The notes under the pieces: generated by a model | Databases searched by the model: none | Seen by the model: the letters and a program-made list of their open reading frames with translations, nothing else | What the model was told of the DNA's origin: nothing | Part shown: one piece after another, positions 6,971 to 15,278 of the stretch | How positions within the stretch are numbered: the first letter of the stretch is position 1 | How the letters are laid out: each line of letters starts with the position of its first letter | Source: Actinomycetota bacterium | GTDB taxonomy: Bacteria; Actinomycetota; Acidimicrobiia; Acidimicrobiales; UBA8592 | DNA length: 23,733 nt | Assembly (NCBI GenBank): GCA_002715425.1 | Contig: PAYW01000007.1 | Location: 4,710 to 28,442 of the forward strand | Direction: 5' to 3' | Translations under genes and position numbers: made by a program

Positions 6971-8158
6971 ATGGGCGCGTTAGAAGGTATAAGAGTTGTA
7001 GATGTGGGACTACTTGTTCAAGGTCCGCAAGCAGGTCAAACTCTTCGAGATTTAGGGGCTGAGGTCATAAAGGTTGAACTCCCGGGACTTGGAGATATGG
7101 CTAGGTGGATACCTATCTCAATGGAAGACTTGCGGACCCCCTATTTCGAAGCTTGTAACCGAGGGAAAAAAAGTATAACTATTGACCTTCGAGTCGCTGA
7201 AGGCGCGAATATCTTTCGGAAGCTAGTTGATACTGCTGATGTCCTAGTCGCGAACTTTAAACCCGGAACACTTGAGGCTTGGGGGCTGAGCTATGAAGCT
7301 TTGAGCGAGACAAACCCCGGCCTTATTTACGCTATGGGTTCGACATTCGGACCTGAAGGGGATGGGGCTGACCGAGAAGGAGCCGACCTTGCTGGGCAAG
7401 CAGCCGGAGGGCTCATAAGCACCACAGGTTCAGATGGGGAACCTCCGACACCTGTTGGGGCTACAATAGCGGATCATATTGGGAGTATGAATATGACTGT
7501 GGGAATCCTAGCTGCTCTATTCTCTCGAAATGCAACTGGGAAAGGACAAAGGGTAGATGTTTCTCTACTTGGAGGACAGATCTATGCGCAGGCGTCTGAA
7601 TATACAGCGTATTTAATGACGGGAGAAGTGCCGGGTCGGAGCAATGGAGGGCACCCGTTATTACCTATGGCCTATGGAGTTCTTGAAACAGCTGATGGTT
7701 ATATAGCCTTGGTTGGCGTTCTTCCAGATAAAAGACAAGCACTTTATGAAGCTGCGGGAGTGCCAGAGCTCATAGAAGACGAACGCTTTGCGCCTATTAT
7801 CTACACTACAGAGATAAGGCAGGAGCTTTTTCGATTGCTAGCTGACGGGTTTAAAGCTAAAACTACTGACGAATGGGCTGCAATTTTGGACCGAATCGAA
7901 GTTCGTTACGCCCCAGTCAATGATTATGCACAAGCAGCATCTGATCCGCTGGTTACAACTAACAAGTACATCGTAGAATTAGAGGACTTTAATGGAGAAA
8001 CGAGAAGAGTCGTTGGTTCTCCAATCAAAATGTCTGATACCCCAACTTCTCCCTCTGCCTCGGCCCCTGAACTTGGACAACATACAGAGGAAGTTCTTTT
8101 GGAGCTGGGTTATACGTGGGAGCAGATTGGTGAGCTGCGTGATTTGCAAGCGATTTAA
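6971..8158 (+). CDS. Class III CoA-transferase (CaiB/BaiF family)
   Basis: This 395-residue protein would move CoA between an acyl-CoA donor and a free acid. Typical strings are GIRVVDVGLLVQGPQAGQTLRDLGAEVIKVE (from residue 6), NRGKKSITIDL at 63-73, ANFKPGTLEAWGLSYEAL at about 94-111, and GADLAGQAAGG, in which Asp139 is the candidate catalytic nucleophile forming the acyl anhydride. GKGQRVDVSLL follows around 190. Length matches the family (about 390-430). The ATG at 6971 has a strong AAAGGGGG ribosome binding site with a 6-nt gap. The substrate cannot be assigned; the neighbouring SDR and acyl-CoA dehydrogenase suggest breakdown of a carboxylic acid activated to a CoA ester. Confidence 0.9.
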   Translation: MGALEGIRVVDVGLLVQGPQAGQTLRDLGAEVIKVELPGLGDMARWIPISMEDLRTPYFEACNRGKKSITIDLRVAEGANIFRKLVDTADVLVANFKPGTLEAWGLSYEALSETNPGLIYAMGSTFGPEGDGADREGADLAGQAAGGLISTTGSDGEPPTPVGATIADHIGSMNMTVGILAALFSRNATGKGQRVDVSLLGGQIYAQASEYTAYLMTGEVPGRSNGGHPLLPMAYGVLETADGYIALVGVLPDKRQALYEAAGVPELIEDERFAPIIYTTEIRQELFRLLADGFKAKTTDEWAAILDRIEVRYAPVNDYAQAASDPLVTTNKYIVELEDFNGETRRVVGSPIKMSDTPTSPSASAPELGQHTEEVLLELGYTWEQIGELRDLQAI

Positions 8159-8194
8159 TATTCATGTTTCCACCTGTCATGAGTTTTCATAGAA

Positions 8195-8206
8195 GCTAGC
8201 TAGCAT
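8195..8206 (+). promoter_or_regulatory. Predicted -10 box overlapping a GCTAGCTAGC palindrome, binding-protein gene promoter
   Basis: TAGCAT (8201-8206) ends 7 nt before the ATG at 8214, so the transcript is probably leaderless. The box overlaps a perfect 10-bp palindrome GCTAGCTAGC (8195-8204), which could be a repressor site. Confidence 0.35.
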
Positions 8207-8213
8207 CTATTCA

Positions 8214-9476
8214 ATGCACTGTTTGCAACGATGTTTAACTGCAAGTCTTCTGACTTTATGCCTTATCTCCTGCTCAAATACTAATGATGGGGAGGTAGAA
8301 GATGCAGAAAGTTTTGTAGAAGCTGAAACGCCTTCTTCGAGTGAAATTGAGACTGAGTCCTCAACGCAAGGTGTAGCAGTCGAGGCTATAGAAGATGAGG
8401 ATGTGATTCGGGTTGGAGTCATTATCGATGAAGAGAACATTATGTCTTCATATGACCGCCAGCCAGGGGTTGCGTTTGTGGGGATGGTCGAAGAATATAA
8501 CCGGCAGGGGGGGATTTTAGGTAAAAAGATCGAAGTTCTTCGTGAAAACGGCGAATCAAGACTGTCGGTAATAAACGGCGCTGCCGAGAAGCTAATCAAG
8601 TTAGGTGTTCAACTTCTTGTTGTTACCTGTGAATTAGATTTTGCGGCGCCAGTAGTCAGGCAAGCTAAAGAAGCAGAGGTTCTCTTGATATCTCCTTGCG
8701 CTTCTGAAGAAGACTGGGGTTTGGGTGAGGTCGACACTCTTGCATTCTCTATGGTTACACAACCGAAAGTCTATGGAGCGCAACTTGCCGATCATCTTTG
8801 GGAAGAGGGAAACCGAACAGCTGCGATATTTTGGGATGATACTGTGCCGGAAACAATTCAAGAATGTCTTGCTTTTCGAGATAGATGGGGGAACTTAGGG
8901 GGCAGATCAACCGTAGAGTCAGCAGTCAACATGGTAACCGCGCCATCTGTAATAGGCCCAGCCGACAGATTAGGATCACTTGATGTAGACGCTATAGCGG
9001 TATGCGCCACCAATAGGGTAGGTGTTCTAACCTTACAACTGATTCGAGGAGCAGGATGGTTGACCCCGATAGTTGCTGGACCCTCATTGGATAGCGCCTC
9101 GTTTTTTACTTCTGATGTTCCGAATTTAGGAGATTTTAGGATGGTTTCATTTGCTGGTACGAGAGGGGATGACCCGTACGTGGGGGCTAATCAGGCTGCA
9201 GTAAACTTTGAGAGCGTCGATGGAATCCCTCCCGCTAGTGGCCGCTATATCCTAGGTGCTGACCTTGCAGAATTATGGTATCAGGCTGTGAACTTTGCCG
9301 GAACGACTGATAGCAGGGTAGTGGCAGAAACAATCAGATCTTTTGAATCTTTTAGCGTACCTTCGGGACTCATTAAGTTCGAAGGTACACAAGCGGTGAC
9401 TAAACGTACTTTACGGATGTTAAGAAACGTTGGCGGTTATATGATTTTCGAATCGTTAATCCAAGAGCCAAATTAA
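8214..9476 (+). CDS. Lipoprotein substrate-binding protein, LivK-like (periplasmic-binding fold type I)
   Basis: This 420-residue protein starts with a short hydrophobic signal ending in a lipobox LISC, with Cys20 as the lipidation site, followed by a ~45-residue acidic Ser/Glu linker. The remaining sequence has the branched-chain amino-acid binding-protein layout: IRVGVIIDEEN at about 65, GVAFVGMVEEYNRQGGILGKKIEVL (an NxxGGxxG-type segment), LVVTCELDFAAPVVRQAKEAEVLLISP, and RYILGADLAELWYQAV near 345. It would sit on the outer face of the membrane. No LivHM/LivFG permease or ATPase genes lie nearby, so it is either an orphan binding protein or a sensor. Its TAA stop shares a TTAA palindrome with the stop of the convergent dehydrogenase. 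Confidence 0.8.
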   Translation: MHCLQRCLTASLLTLCLISCSNTNDGEVEDAESFVEAETPSSSEIETESSTQGVAVEAIEDEDVIRVGVIIDEENIMSSYDRQPGVAFVGMVEEYNRQGGILGKKIEVLRENGESRLSVINGAAEKLIKLGVQLLVVTCELDFAAPVVRQAKEAEVLLISPCASEEDWGLGEVDTLAFSMVTQPKVYGAQLADHLWEEGNRTAAIFWDDTVPETIQECLAFRDRWGNLGGRSTVESAVNMVTAPSVIGPADRLGSLDVDAIAVCATNRVGVLTLQLIRGAGWLTPIVAGPSLDSASFFTSDVPNLGDFRMVSFAGTRGDDPYVGANQAAVNFESVDGIPPASGRYILGADLAELWYQAVNFAGTTDSRVVAETIRSFESFSVPSGLIKFEGTQAVTKRTLRMLRNVGGYMIFESLIQEPN

Positions 9477-10417
9477 TAGCCAAGTTCTAAATCCAGCTCG
9501 CCCAATAGCGAATCGCCCGATATATATCTTCGAACATTTTCTTCCACCCTCGAAGCTAATAGCTCAATACCCATTTCAGGTGTATTCCCGATATGGGGCG
9601 TAATAAGGCAATTCTCCAACTCCCATAAAACATGGTTATCTGGGAGCGGCTCTGGATCTGTAACATCTAGTACTGCTCCGAAGATTTGACCAGACTGTAG
9701 AGCTTCTACAAGATCAGCAGTCACAACGTGCTTTCCTCGTGCGACATTCACGAGTACTGCTTTTTCAGACATCATCTCCAGAAAAGAGGCGTCCACGATC
9801 CTGATAGTTGCAGGAGTTAAGGCAAGTGCAAGCACAACAACGTCAGCCGACGGGAGGATATTCGGTAAATCCTCAAGGCAAGCTGTGTGGGTTGCGTTAC
9901 GAACTTTCTCTTCTGATCTCCTCACTACGGTCGTTTCACAATCAAAAGCAGATAATAAGGGAAGTAGATCATTCGCTATACCACCTGCTCCGAGAATTAC
10001 GACATGAGATCCGAACAGAGTCTCACCGACCGGCGCGCTCCATCCCTTTTTCCTAGCGTAAGTTATAAAGCCACGCTTCAAACCAAGGATCGATCCCAGC
10101 ACGTGTTCCGCCACCGGTTGAGAGTACACGCCCTTTCCGCAAGTCCATACTCTCTTGTCATCTAGTATTGGAAGGAATGGTTCAATACCCGCAAATGGAA
10201 GCTGTACCCATTCTAAATTTGACGCAAGTAATTCAGGGAGTAACTCGGGACGGCTGGGGTCTGCCCAAATAAGCCCAGAAGCCTCTTCGATAGGGCTGAC
10301 AGAGGCACCAGCTCGGATAACCGCTTCGACGAGCTTTTCTTTACGCCAATTCTCTGGTTCAACAGCTAAATTAACAGGTCCACTACTTTTTGTTTGAAGT
10401 TTTGTGTCGTTGTTCAT
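9473..10417 (-). CDS. D-isomer-specific 2-hydroxyacid dehydrogenase
   Basis: This 314-residue NAD(P)-dependent enzyme would interconvert 2-oxo acids and D-2-hydroxy acids. The nucleotide-binding motif is shortened to GAGGIA at 143-148 inside VVILGAGGIANDLLPLL. The catalytic triad is present: Arg227 in VNVARGKHV, Glu256 in DVTDPEPLP, and His275 in ITPHIGNTPE. The catalytic-domain string QLPFAGIEPF (72-81) corresponds to the usual hinge region. Candidate substrates include glyoxylate/hydroxypyruvate or phosphoglycerate-like acids, but none can be chosen. The ATG at 10417 has a TATCGT box 9 nt upstream. It is divergent from cbs with 56 nt between start codons, so their promoters overlap. Confidence 0.88.
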   Translation of the reverse strand: MNNDTKLQTKSSGPVNLAVEPENWRKEKLVEAVIRAGASVSPIEEASGLIWADPSRPELLPELLASNLEWVQLPFAGIEPFLPILDDKRVWTCGKGVYSQPVAEHVLGSILGLKRGFITYARKKGWSAPVGETLFGSHVVILGAGGIANDLLPLLSAFDCETTVVRRSEEKVRNATHTACLEDLPNILPSADVVVLALALTPATIRIVDASFLEMMSEKAVLVNVARGKHVVTADLVEALQSGQIFGAVLDVTDPEPLPDNHVLWELENCLITPHIGNTPEMGIELLASRVEENVRRYISGDSLLGELDLELGY

Positions 10418-10426
10418 TTTTTCGAG

Positions 10427-10467
10427 ACGATACTTTTGGTGGGAGACTAAAGGTTCCGCACTATGGT
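10427..10467. promoter_or_regulatory. Overlapping divergent promoters of hydroxyacid dehydrogenase and cbs
   Basis: On the minus strand TATCGT (10427-10432) lies 9 nt before the dehydrogenase ATG. On the plus strand TATGGT (10462-10467) lies 6 nt before the cbs ATG at 10474. The two -10 boxes are only 29 nt apart, so both -35 regions must interleave and one regulator could control both genes. Confidence 0.4.
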
Positions 10468-10473
10468 CAATAT

Positions 10474-11838
10474 ATGGATATTGCAGATTCAGTCCTCGAC
10501 CTTATCGGCAGAACCCCCATGGTGCGCCTAACCCGTGTCACAGAGGGTATTGCATGTCCAGTCGTAGCGAAAGTTGAGACTACAAATCCTGGTGGAAGTG
10601 TGAAAGACCGGCCAGCTCTGGCAATGATAAACGCCGCAGAAAAAGAAGGCTTCCTTAGCCCAGGGTCAACAATTATCGAACCAACGTCTGGAAATACTGG
10701 TGTTGGCCTTGCGATAGTTGCTGCACAAAGAGGGTACGACTGTGTTTTCGTAATGACGGATAAAGTAAGTTCGGAAAAAGTCGATCTACTAAAGGCCTAT
10801 GGTGCTGAAGTAATTGTATGCCCTGTCGATGTAGCACCAGACGATCCAAGGTCATATTACTCCACTGCCGAGCGTCTAGTGAACGAGCGCCCGGGTGCTT
10901 TTAGACCTAACCAGTACAGCAACTCAGTTAATCCTCTGTCCCATTATCTAACAACGGGGCCAGAGATCTGGGAACAGACGAAGGGAACAGTGACGCACTT
11001 TGTCGCTGGGGCTGGAACAGGAGGGACCTTGTGCGGAGTCGGGAGATACCTCAAAGAGCAAAATCCAGATGTTCAAATTATTGCTGCTGACCCAGAGGGT
11101 TCTGTCTATAGCGGAGGCGATGGGAGGCCATACCTTGTCGAAGGAGTCGGAGAAGATTTCTGGCCAGAAACTTACGATCCTTCACTTATCGATAGAGTAA
11201 TTTCTGTCAGCGATGCTCAATCCTTTTATCGAACTCGTCAGGTATCAAGAGAGGAAGGCCTCCTCATTGGGGGTTCATGCGGAACTGCAGTGGACGTAGC
11301 TATAACAGTGGCGACTGAACTAACGAAAGATGACCTAGTTGTTGTCTTGTTACCTGACTCAGGACGCGGGTACCTTTCAAAGATTTTTAATGATAAATGG
11401 ATGACGGAGTATGGGTTCCTTATGGAAGAAGGACCTAAGATCCAAGATGTTCTTGAATACAAGGAGAATACAATCTCTCAGCTTGTTTACGTTCAACCTG
11501 ATGACTCTGTAAGCAAAGCAATAGAGCTCCTTCAGGAACACAACTTGTCGAGGATTATCGTTGCACAAGGTACTCTTCCACTTTCAGCGGCAGAAATTAA
11601 AGGAACAATTGATGAGGAATATTTGCAGGCCAAAGCGCTCGAGGAAGATGTTTTAGAAATGAAATGTTCAGAATTGATGGGGCCTCGTATGAGTTTCGTT
11701 GGGTCTGGTGAATCTGTAGGATCTGTTTTAATTAAACTTGAACAAGAGCATACTCTTTTGGTTATGGATAAAGGGCGTCCTTATTCCGTAATCTCAGCAT
11801 CCGACGTGATGTCGTATTTGGAAAGTATGGAGAGATAG
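10474..11838 (+). CDS. cbs: Cystathionine beta-synthase
   Basis: This 454-residue PLP enzyme joins homocysteine and serine to cystathionine, the first step of reverse transsulfuration. The catalytic fold-type II domain contains IGRTPMVRL at 11-19, the PLP lysine K44 in NPGGSVKDRPA, the substrate loop EPTSGNTGVGLA, and the phosphate-binding GAGTGGT. A C-terminal pair of CBS domains follows (about 345-450: VYVQPDDSVSKAIELLQEHNL, then SVISASDVMSYL), as in human and mycobacterial enzymes. The open frame reaches back to 10390 inside the divergent gene, but ATG 10474 is preferred: a -10 box ends 6 nt before it and homology begins there. The metB-like gene follows 3 nt after the stop, forming an operon. 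Confidence 0.93.
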   Translation: MDIADSVLDLIGRTPMVRLTRVTEGIACPVVAKVETTNPGGSVKDRPALAMINAAEKEGFLSPGSTIIEPTSGNTGVGLAIVAAQRGYDCVFVMTDKVSSEKVDLLKAYGAEVIVCPVDVAPDDPRSYYSTAERLVNERPGAFRPNQYSNSVNPLSHYLTTGPEIWEQTKGTVTHFVAGAGTGGTLCGVGRYLKEQNPDVQIIAADPEGSVYSGGDGRPYLVEGVGEDFWPETYDPSLIDRVISVSDAQSFYRTRQVSREEGLLIGGSCGTAVDVAITVATELTKDDLVVVLLPDSGRGYLSKIFNDKWMTEYGFLMEEGPKIQDVLEYKENTISQLVYVQPDDSVSKAIELLQEHNLSRIIVAQGTLPLSAAEIKGTIDEEYLQAKALEEDVLEMKCSELMGPRMSFVGSGESVGSVLIKLEQEHTLLVMDKGRPYSVISASDVMSYLESMER

Positions 11839-11841
11839 AGA

Positions 11842-12996
11842 ATGGCTAAAGAGAATATGGATGAACGATGGGGATTTGAAACGAGGGCAATACATGCCGG
11901 CCAAAAACCAGACCCCCGAACTGGCGCTATAACTGTTCCGGTCTATCAAACAACAACATACGAACAGGACGGAGTCGGTAAGGATCGAGGGTATGAGTAT
12001 TCGAGGACAGGGAACCCTACAAGAGATGCTTTGGAAGTAAGCGTTGCCGCATTAGAAGGAGCTGAGTTCGGTAGAGCATTTGCTAGCGGTATGGCAGCAG
12101 AAGATACGATCCTAAGACTCTTGAATCCCGGCGACCATATTGTTATGGGCAACGATGCATATGGCGGAACCTTCCGATTAATTTCTAAAGTCCTCACGCG
12201 CATGGGAGTGACCTGGTCCGCAGCAGATTTATCAAAAAAAGAAAATATTGAAAACTGTCTAACTGATAAGACTCGAATTATTTGGGCTGAGACACCATCG
12301 AACCCTCTGCTATCCGTTGTTGACATCCAAATACTATCGCAAGTGGCGCACTCCATCGGCGCTTGGTGTGTCGTCGATAATACATTCGCTACTCCTTATC
12401 TTCAGCAACCACTCTCACATGGTGCCGACTTTGTAGTGCACTCAGCAACAAAATATCTTGGTGGGCATTCGGATGTAGTTGGAGGCTTTGTTGCAACGAA
12501 TTCTCCAGAACTAGACCAAGAGATCGGGTTTCTACAGAATGCAATAGGAGCTGTACCAGCACCATGGGATTGCTATTTACTCCTTCGAGGCGTTAAAACT
12601 CTTTCAGTTCGAATGGATCGGCACTGTGAGAATGCTGAAAGTATTGTCACATTTCTAGAAAGCCATCCGAAAGTTGCCGATGTGCTATATCCCGGCCTTT
12701 CAGGCCACCCGACTCATGATATAGCGAAGAATCAGATGAAAAAATTCGGTGGGATGGTTTCATTCACTGTTCATGGTGGCCCTGAAGCTGCTCGTATGGT
12801 AGCAGGTAGCACTAGATTATTTACTCTCGCTGAATCACTCGGAGCTGTAGAGTCGTTAATTGAAGTTCCTGCTGCAATGACTCATTTATCAGCAGAAGGT
12901 TCTCCGCTTGAAGTTGACGATTCGTTAATAAGGCTATCTGTAGGAATTGAAACAACTGAGGACCTTATAGAGGACCTCAGTAACGCGCTCTCATAA
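11842..12996 (+). CDS. metB: Cystathionine gamma-synthase/gamma-lyase (Cys/Met PLP enzyme)
   Basis: This 384-residue fold-type I PLP enzyme belongs to the Cys/Met metabolism family. FETRAIHAGQ at 12-21, VPVYQTTTYEQ at 32-42, YEYSRTGNPTRDALE at 51-65, and the PLP lysine K204 in SATKYLGGHSDVVGG are diagnostic. Length (384) matches MetB and gamma-lyases. With cbs only 3 nt upstream, the natural reading is conversion of cystathionine to cysteine (gamma-lyase) in reverse transsulfuration, although gamma-synthase activity cannot be excluded because the two activities are not separable by eye. An alternative start, Met6, lies 15 nt downstream. It ends 13 nt from the convergent F420-type oxidoreductase gene. 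Confidence 0.9.
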   Translation: MAKENMDERWGFETRAIHAGQKPDPRTGAITVPVYQTTTYEQDGVGKDRGYEYSRTGNPTRDALEVSVAALEGAEFGRAFASGMAAEDTILRLLNPGDHIVMGNDAYGGTFRLISKVLTRMGVTWSAADLSKKENIENCLTDKTRIIWAETPSNPLLSVVDIQILSQVAHSIGAWCVVDNTFATPYLQQPLSHGADFVVHSATKYLGGHSDVVGGFVATNSPELDQEIGFLQNAIGAVPAPWDCYLLLRGVKTLSVRMDRHCENAESIVTFLESHPKVADVLYPGLSGHPTHDIAKNQMKKFGGMVSFTVHGGPEAARMVAGSTRLFTLAESLGAVESLIEVPAAMTHLSAEGSPLEVDDSLIRLSVGIETTEDLIEDLSNALS

Positions 12997-13009
12997 AGAT
13001 CAGTTTGGC

Positions 13010-13912
13010 TTAATTCTGAAGGTGTAGAGTCTCCTCCGCTAAGCAACTGAGTTCCTGTTCCCAATTTTCTGGCTCAACATATGGAGTAAGTATGAATTTG
13101 CTTGCGCCAACTGAAATAAATTCTTGTATTCGAGCAGATAATTCTTTGCGATTTTGAACAATAATCTCTTCTGCTTTAACCTCTGGTCTTCTACTTTGAA
13201 CCGCTTGAACAATCTGTTTAGGGATTGAGCCATCAGGCGTATATATGATTAGGGCACCAAAGTGTTCCCTATCGATGACTTCTCGATTAGCGCTAATTGA
13301 GTGCTTATCAATTTCAGGTATGGCTTCAGCGATATCGTTTGGAGTGCAGAAGCTAGGGAGCCAACCATCTCCTAAACGCCCCACACGTTTCAATTCTGAG
13401 GGGGCAATACCCCCAAGCCAAATATCCAGAGGCTTTTGAATCGGTTTTGGCTTGACTCGAACATCAGTTAAGTGAAATCGCTTGCCACTATGGCTGACAC
13501 TATCCTCTTCCCATAAACGGCGCATGAGTGGCAAAGCCTCATCGAACCACGGGGAGCGATCTTTTCTCTCTACTCCGAAAGCCTGATGCTCTGCTAAATT
13601 CACAGCTCCTAGCCCAAACGCGGGGAGTACTCGACCGTTTGAAACCCTGTCGAGACTAGCAAATGATTTTGCGAGGAGGACGGGATTGCGTCCAGGCAGA
13701 ACCATAACAGATGGTCCGAATTTCAACTTTTCTGTCCTAGCTGCTATCCAACTCATAGCCACTAGTGGGTCTAATCCTGTTCCTGAGACGCGCTCCGAAA
13801 ACCAAAGCGAATCAAAGCCAAGTTCTTCTAAAGAAGTCACCAACTTCCCGAGGGTTTTGGGGTCAGTAGCGCTAGATCTAGTCCCCAAGCCAAACCCGAT
13901 CCGAATCTTCAT
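13010..13912 (-). CDS. LLM-class (luciferase-like) F420-dependent oxidoreductase
   Basis: This 300-residue TIM-barrel flavin/F420 enzyme has the class pattern: MKIRIGFGLGTRSS at the start, LGFDSLWFSERVSG at about 30-43, TEKLKFGPSVMVLPGRNPVLLAKSFASLDRVSNGR across 65-100, FGLGA at 104-108, and PLDIWLGGIAPSELKRVGRLGDGWLP near 165-190. Members oxidise or reduce diverse substrates with coenzyme F420 (or FMN); the F420 link is typical of actinobacteria. The open frame extends to 13999, but ATG 13912 is chosen: GGAG lies 6 nt before it and the conserved beta-strand begins there. It is divergent from the P450 gene (108 nt), and the two may serve one oxidative pathway. Confidence 0.88.
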   Translation of the reverse strand: MKIRIGFGLGTRSSATDPKTLGKLVTSLEELGFDSLWFSERVSGTGLDPLVAMSWIAARTEKLKFGPSVMVLPGRNPVLLAKSFASLDRVSNGRVLPAFGLGAVNLAEHQAFGVERKDRSPWFDEALPLMRRLWEEDSVSHSGKRFHLTDVRVKPKPIQKPLDIWLGGIAPSELKRVGRLGDGWLPSFCTPNDIAEAIPEIDKHSISANREVIDREHFGALIIYTPDGSIPKQIVQAVQSRRPEVKAEEIIVQNRKELSARIQEFISVGASKFILTPYVEPENWEQELSCLAEETLHLQN

Positions 13913-14006
13913 TTTAACTCCAATTCCTTTAAAGAAAGCATAGAGCACGCTGGAGCCAGTGGCCTCGTCAAGGTTCAGCAGATAAGGCATGGAAGACAAA
14001 TAATGC

Positions 14007-14012
14007 TATTGT
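14007..14012 (+). promoter_or_regulatory. Predicted -10 box, leaderless promoter of P450 gene
   Basis: TATTGT ends 8 nt before the ATG at 14021 and no ribosome binding site is visible in the gap. Confidence 0.3.
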
Positions 14013-14020
14013 GAACTCTT

Positions 14021-15265
14021 ATGGCTGAGGAATCATTTGAGTTGGACGAAAGTTTTTTAGATCCCGTAGTGCAAGATGACCCATTTGACACGTATGCAAC
14101 TCTTCATGAGAAATGCCCTGTCTACAAAGTCCCAGAAAATGGGCTGTATATGGTCACAAAGTATGAGGATGTCCGAGAGGTATTAACGACACCATCGATT
14201 TATTCTAGCCGGCCAGGTACGGGTGCCGGAGGTCTTAATGAGGCAACAAAAGCTCATGCTCAGGTATTCGAAGACAAAGGTTGGGTCAAGGGCCGAACAC
14301 TCCAACGAACCGATCCTCCGGAGCACAGTCATTACAGGAAAATACTTGGGCGGGTGTTTACAAGACGGGCAGTAGACGGAATGATTCCGCGTATCGACGA
14401 GATAACTCATGGTTTGATCGATCAGTTCATCGATAGAGGTCACTGTGAATTCGTTTCTGAATTTGCTTTACCTTTGCCAGGGATATTCATTTGTGAACAG
14501 CTAGGACTTCCCGCTGAAGAGTACGAGACCTTCAAGAAATGGGCAGATGCCATGCTCGCTATGTCACAGCGGCCGCTTTCTCCAGAAGAAGCAGTAGCGC
14601 AAGCAGAATATGAAGTAGAAGCTCAGCACCATCTTGCTCGAGAATTTGAAAAACGCAGGAAAGAACCTACAGACGACTTAATTTCTGCGTTAGTGCATGC
14701 TCATCAGGAAGATGAGCCATTTACCATGGAAGAACTTCAAGACTTGATGCATCAGCTGGTTACAGGTGGATTCGAAACTACCACATCAGCTTTAAGTACC
14801 TCGATGTGGCTTCTGTTGCGCCATCCAGATCAAATGCAAATGTTGATAGACGACAGGTCTCTCCAGAAAAACTTTATTGAAGAGAGTCTGAGGTTCGATA
14901 GCCCAGTAGCTGGACTTTGGAGAACAGCCGCATGCCCTGCTGAATTGGGGGGTGCCTCGATACCCGAAGGTTCAGCTGTTATGCCAAGATTCGCTGCAGC
15001 TAATCGGGATGCCGAAGTCTTTGATAATCCTGATCAATTCGATATCACGCGCGAAGACCTTCACAAACATGTGGCATTCGGATTGGGAAGCCATTTTTGT
15101 CTCGGGGCTTCGCTTGCGAGAGCTGAACTGATGTCGGCCTTCACGGCGATTCTTGACCGCATGAAAAATATCCGATTGGTAGAGCCACTAGAAGGCCGGC
15201 CTCACAAATTCAGTTTCTTTCTCCGACCTATGAAGGAACTGCACATCGAATTCGATAAAGTCTAG
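14021..15265 (+). CDS. Cytochrome P450 monooxygenase
   Basis: This 414-residue soluble bacterial P450 contains each family hallmark in order: the C-helix string DPPEHSHYRKILGRVF (98-113), the oxygen-activating I-helix LVTGGFETTTSAL (246-258), the K-helix ExxR at Glu288-Arg291, and the haem loop FGLGSHFCLGASLAR with Cys360 as thiolate ligand. There is no membrane anchor, so it would be cytosolic and use ferredoxin and ferredoxin reductase, neither of which is encoded here. The substrate is unknown; the nearby acyl-CoA and F420-type genes fit a lipid or terpenoid substrate. The ATG at 14021 is supported by a -10 box 8 nt upstream. It ends 13 nt from the next convergent gene. Confidence 0.95.
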   Translation: MAEESFELDESFLDPVVQDDPFDTYATLHEKCPVYKVPENGLYMVTKYEDVREVLTTPSIYSSRPGTGAGGLNEATKAHAQVFEDKGWVKGRTLQRTDPPEHSHYRKILGRVFTRRAVDGMIPRIDEITHGLIDQFIDRGHCEFVSEFALPLPGIFICEQLGLPAEEYETFKKWADAMLAMSQRPLSPEEAVAQAEYEVEAQHHLAREFEKRRKEPTDDLISALVHAHQEDEPFTMEELQDLMHQLVTGGFETTTSALSTSMWLLLRHPDQMQMLIDDRSLQKNFIEESLRFDSPVAGLWRTAACPAELGGASIPEGSAVMPRFAAANRDAEVFDNPDQFDITREDLHKHVAFGLGSHFCLGASLARAELMSAFTAILDRMKNIRLVEPLEGRPHKFSFFLRPMKELHIEFDKV

Positions 15266-15278
15266 AAAAAGAAGCTAG

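Noticed and set aside
10390..10473. Upstream start for cbs at 10390
   Set aside because: It would begin inside the divergent dehydrogenase gene and upstream of the predicted transcription start; added residues do not resemble the family.
11946..12356. Minus-strand open frame of 136 codons inside the metB-like gene
   Set aside because: The plus-strand frame contains all catalytic motifs of a PLP enzyme; the antisense frame has no recognisable domain.
13913..13999. Upstream start for the F420-type oxidoreductase at 13999
   Set aside because: Internal ATG 13912 has a GGAG ribosome binding site at good spacing and the conserved fold starts there.
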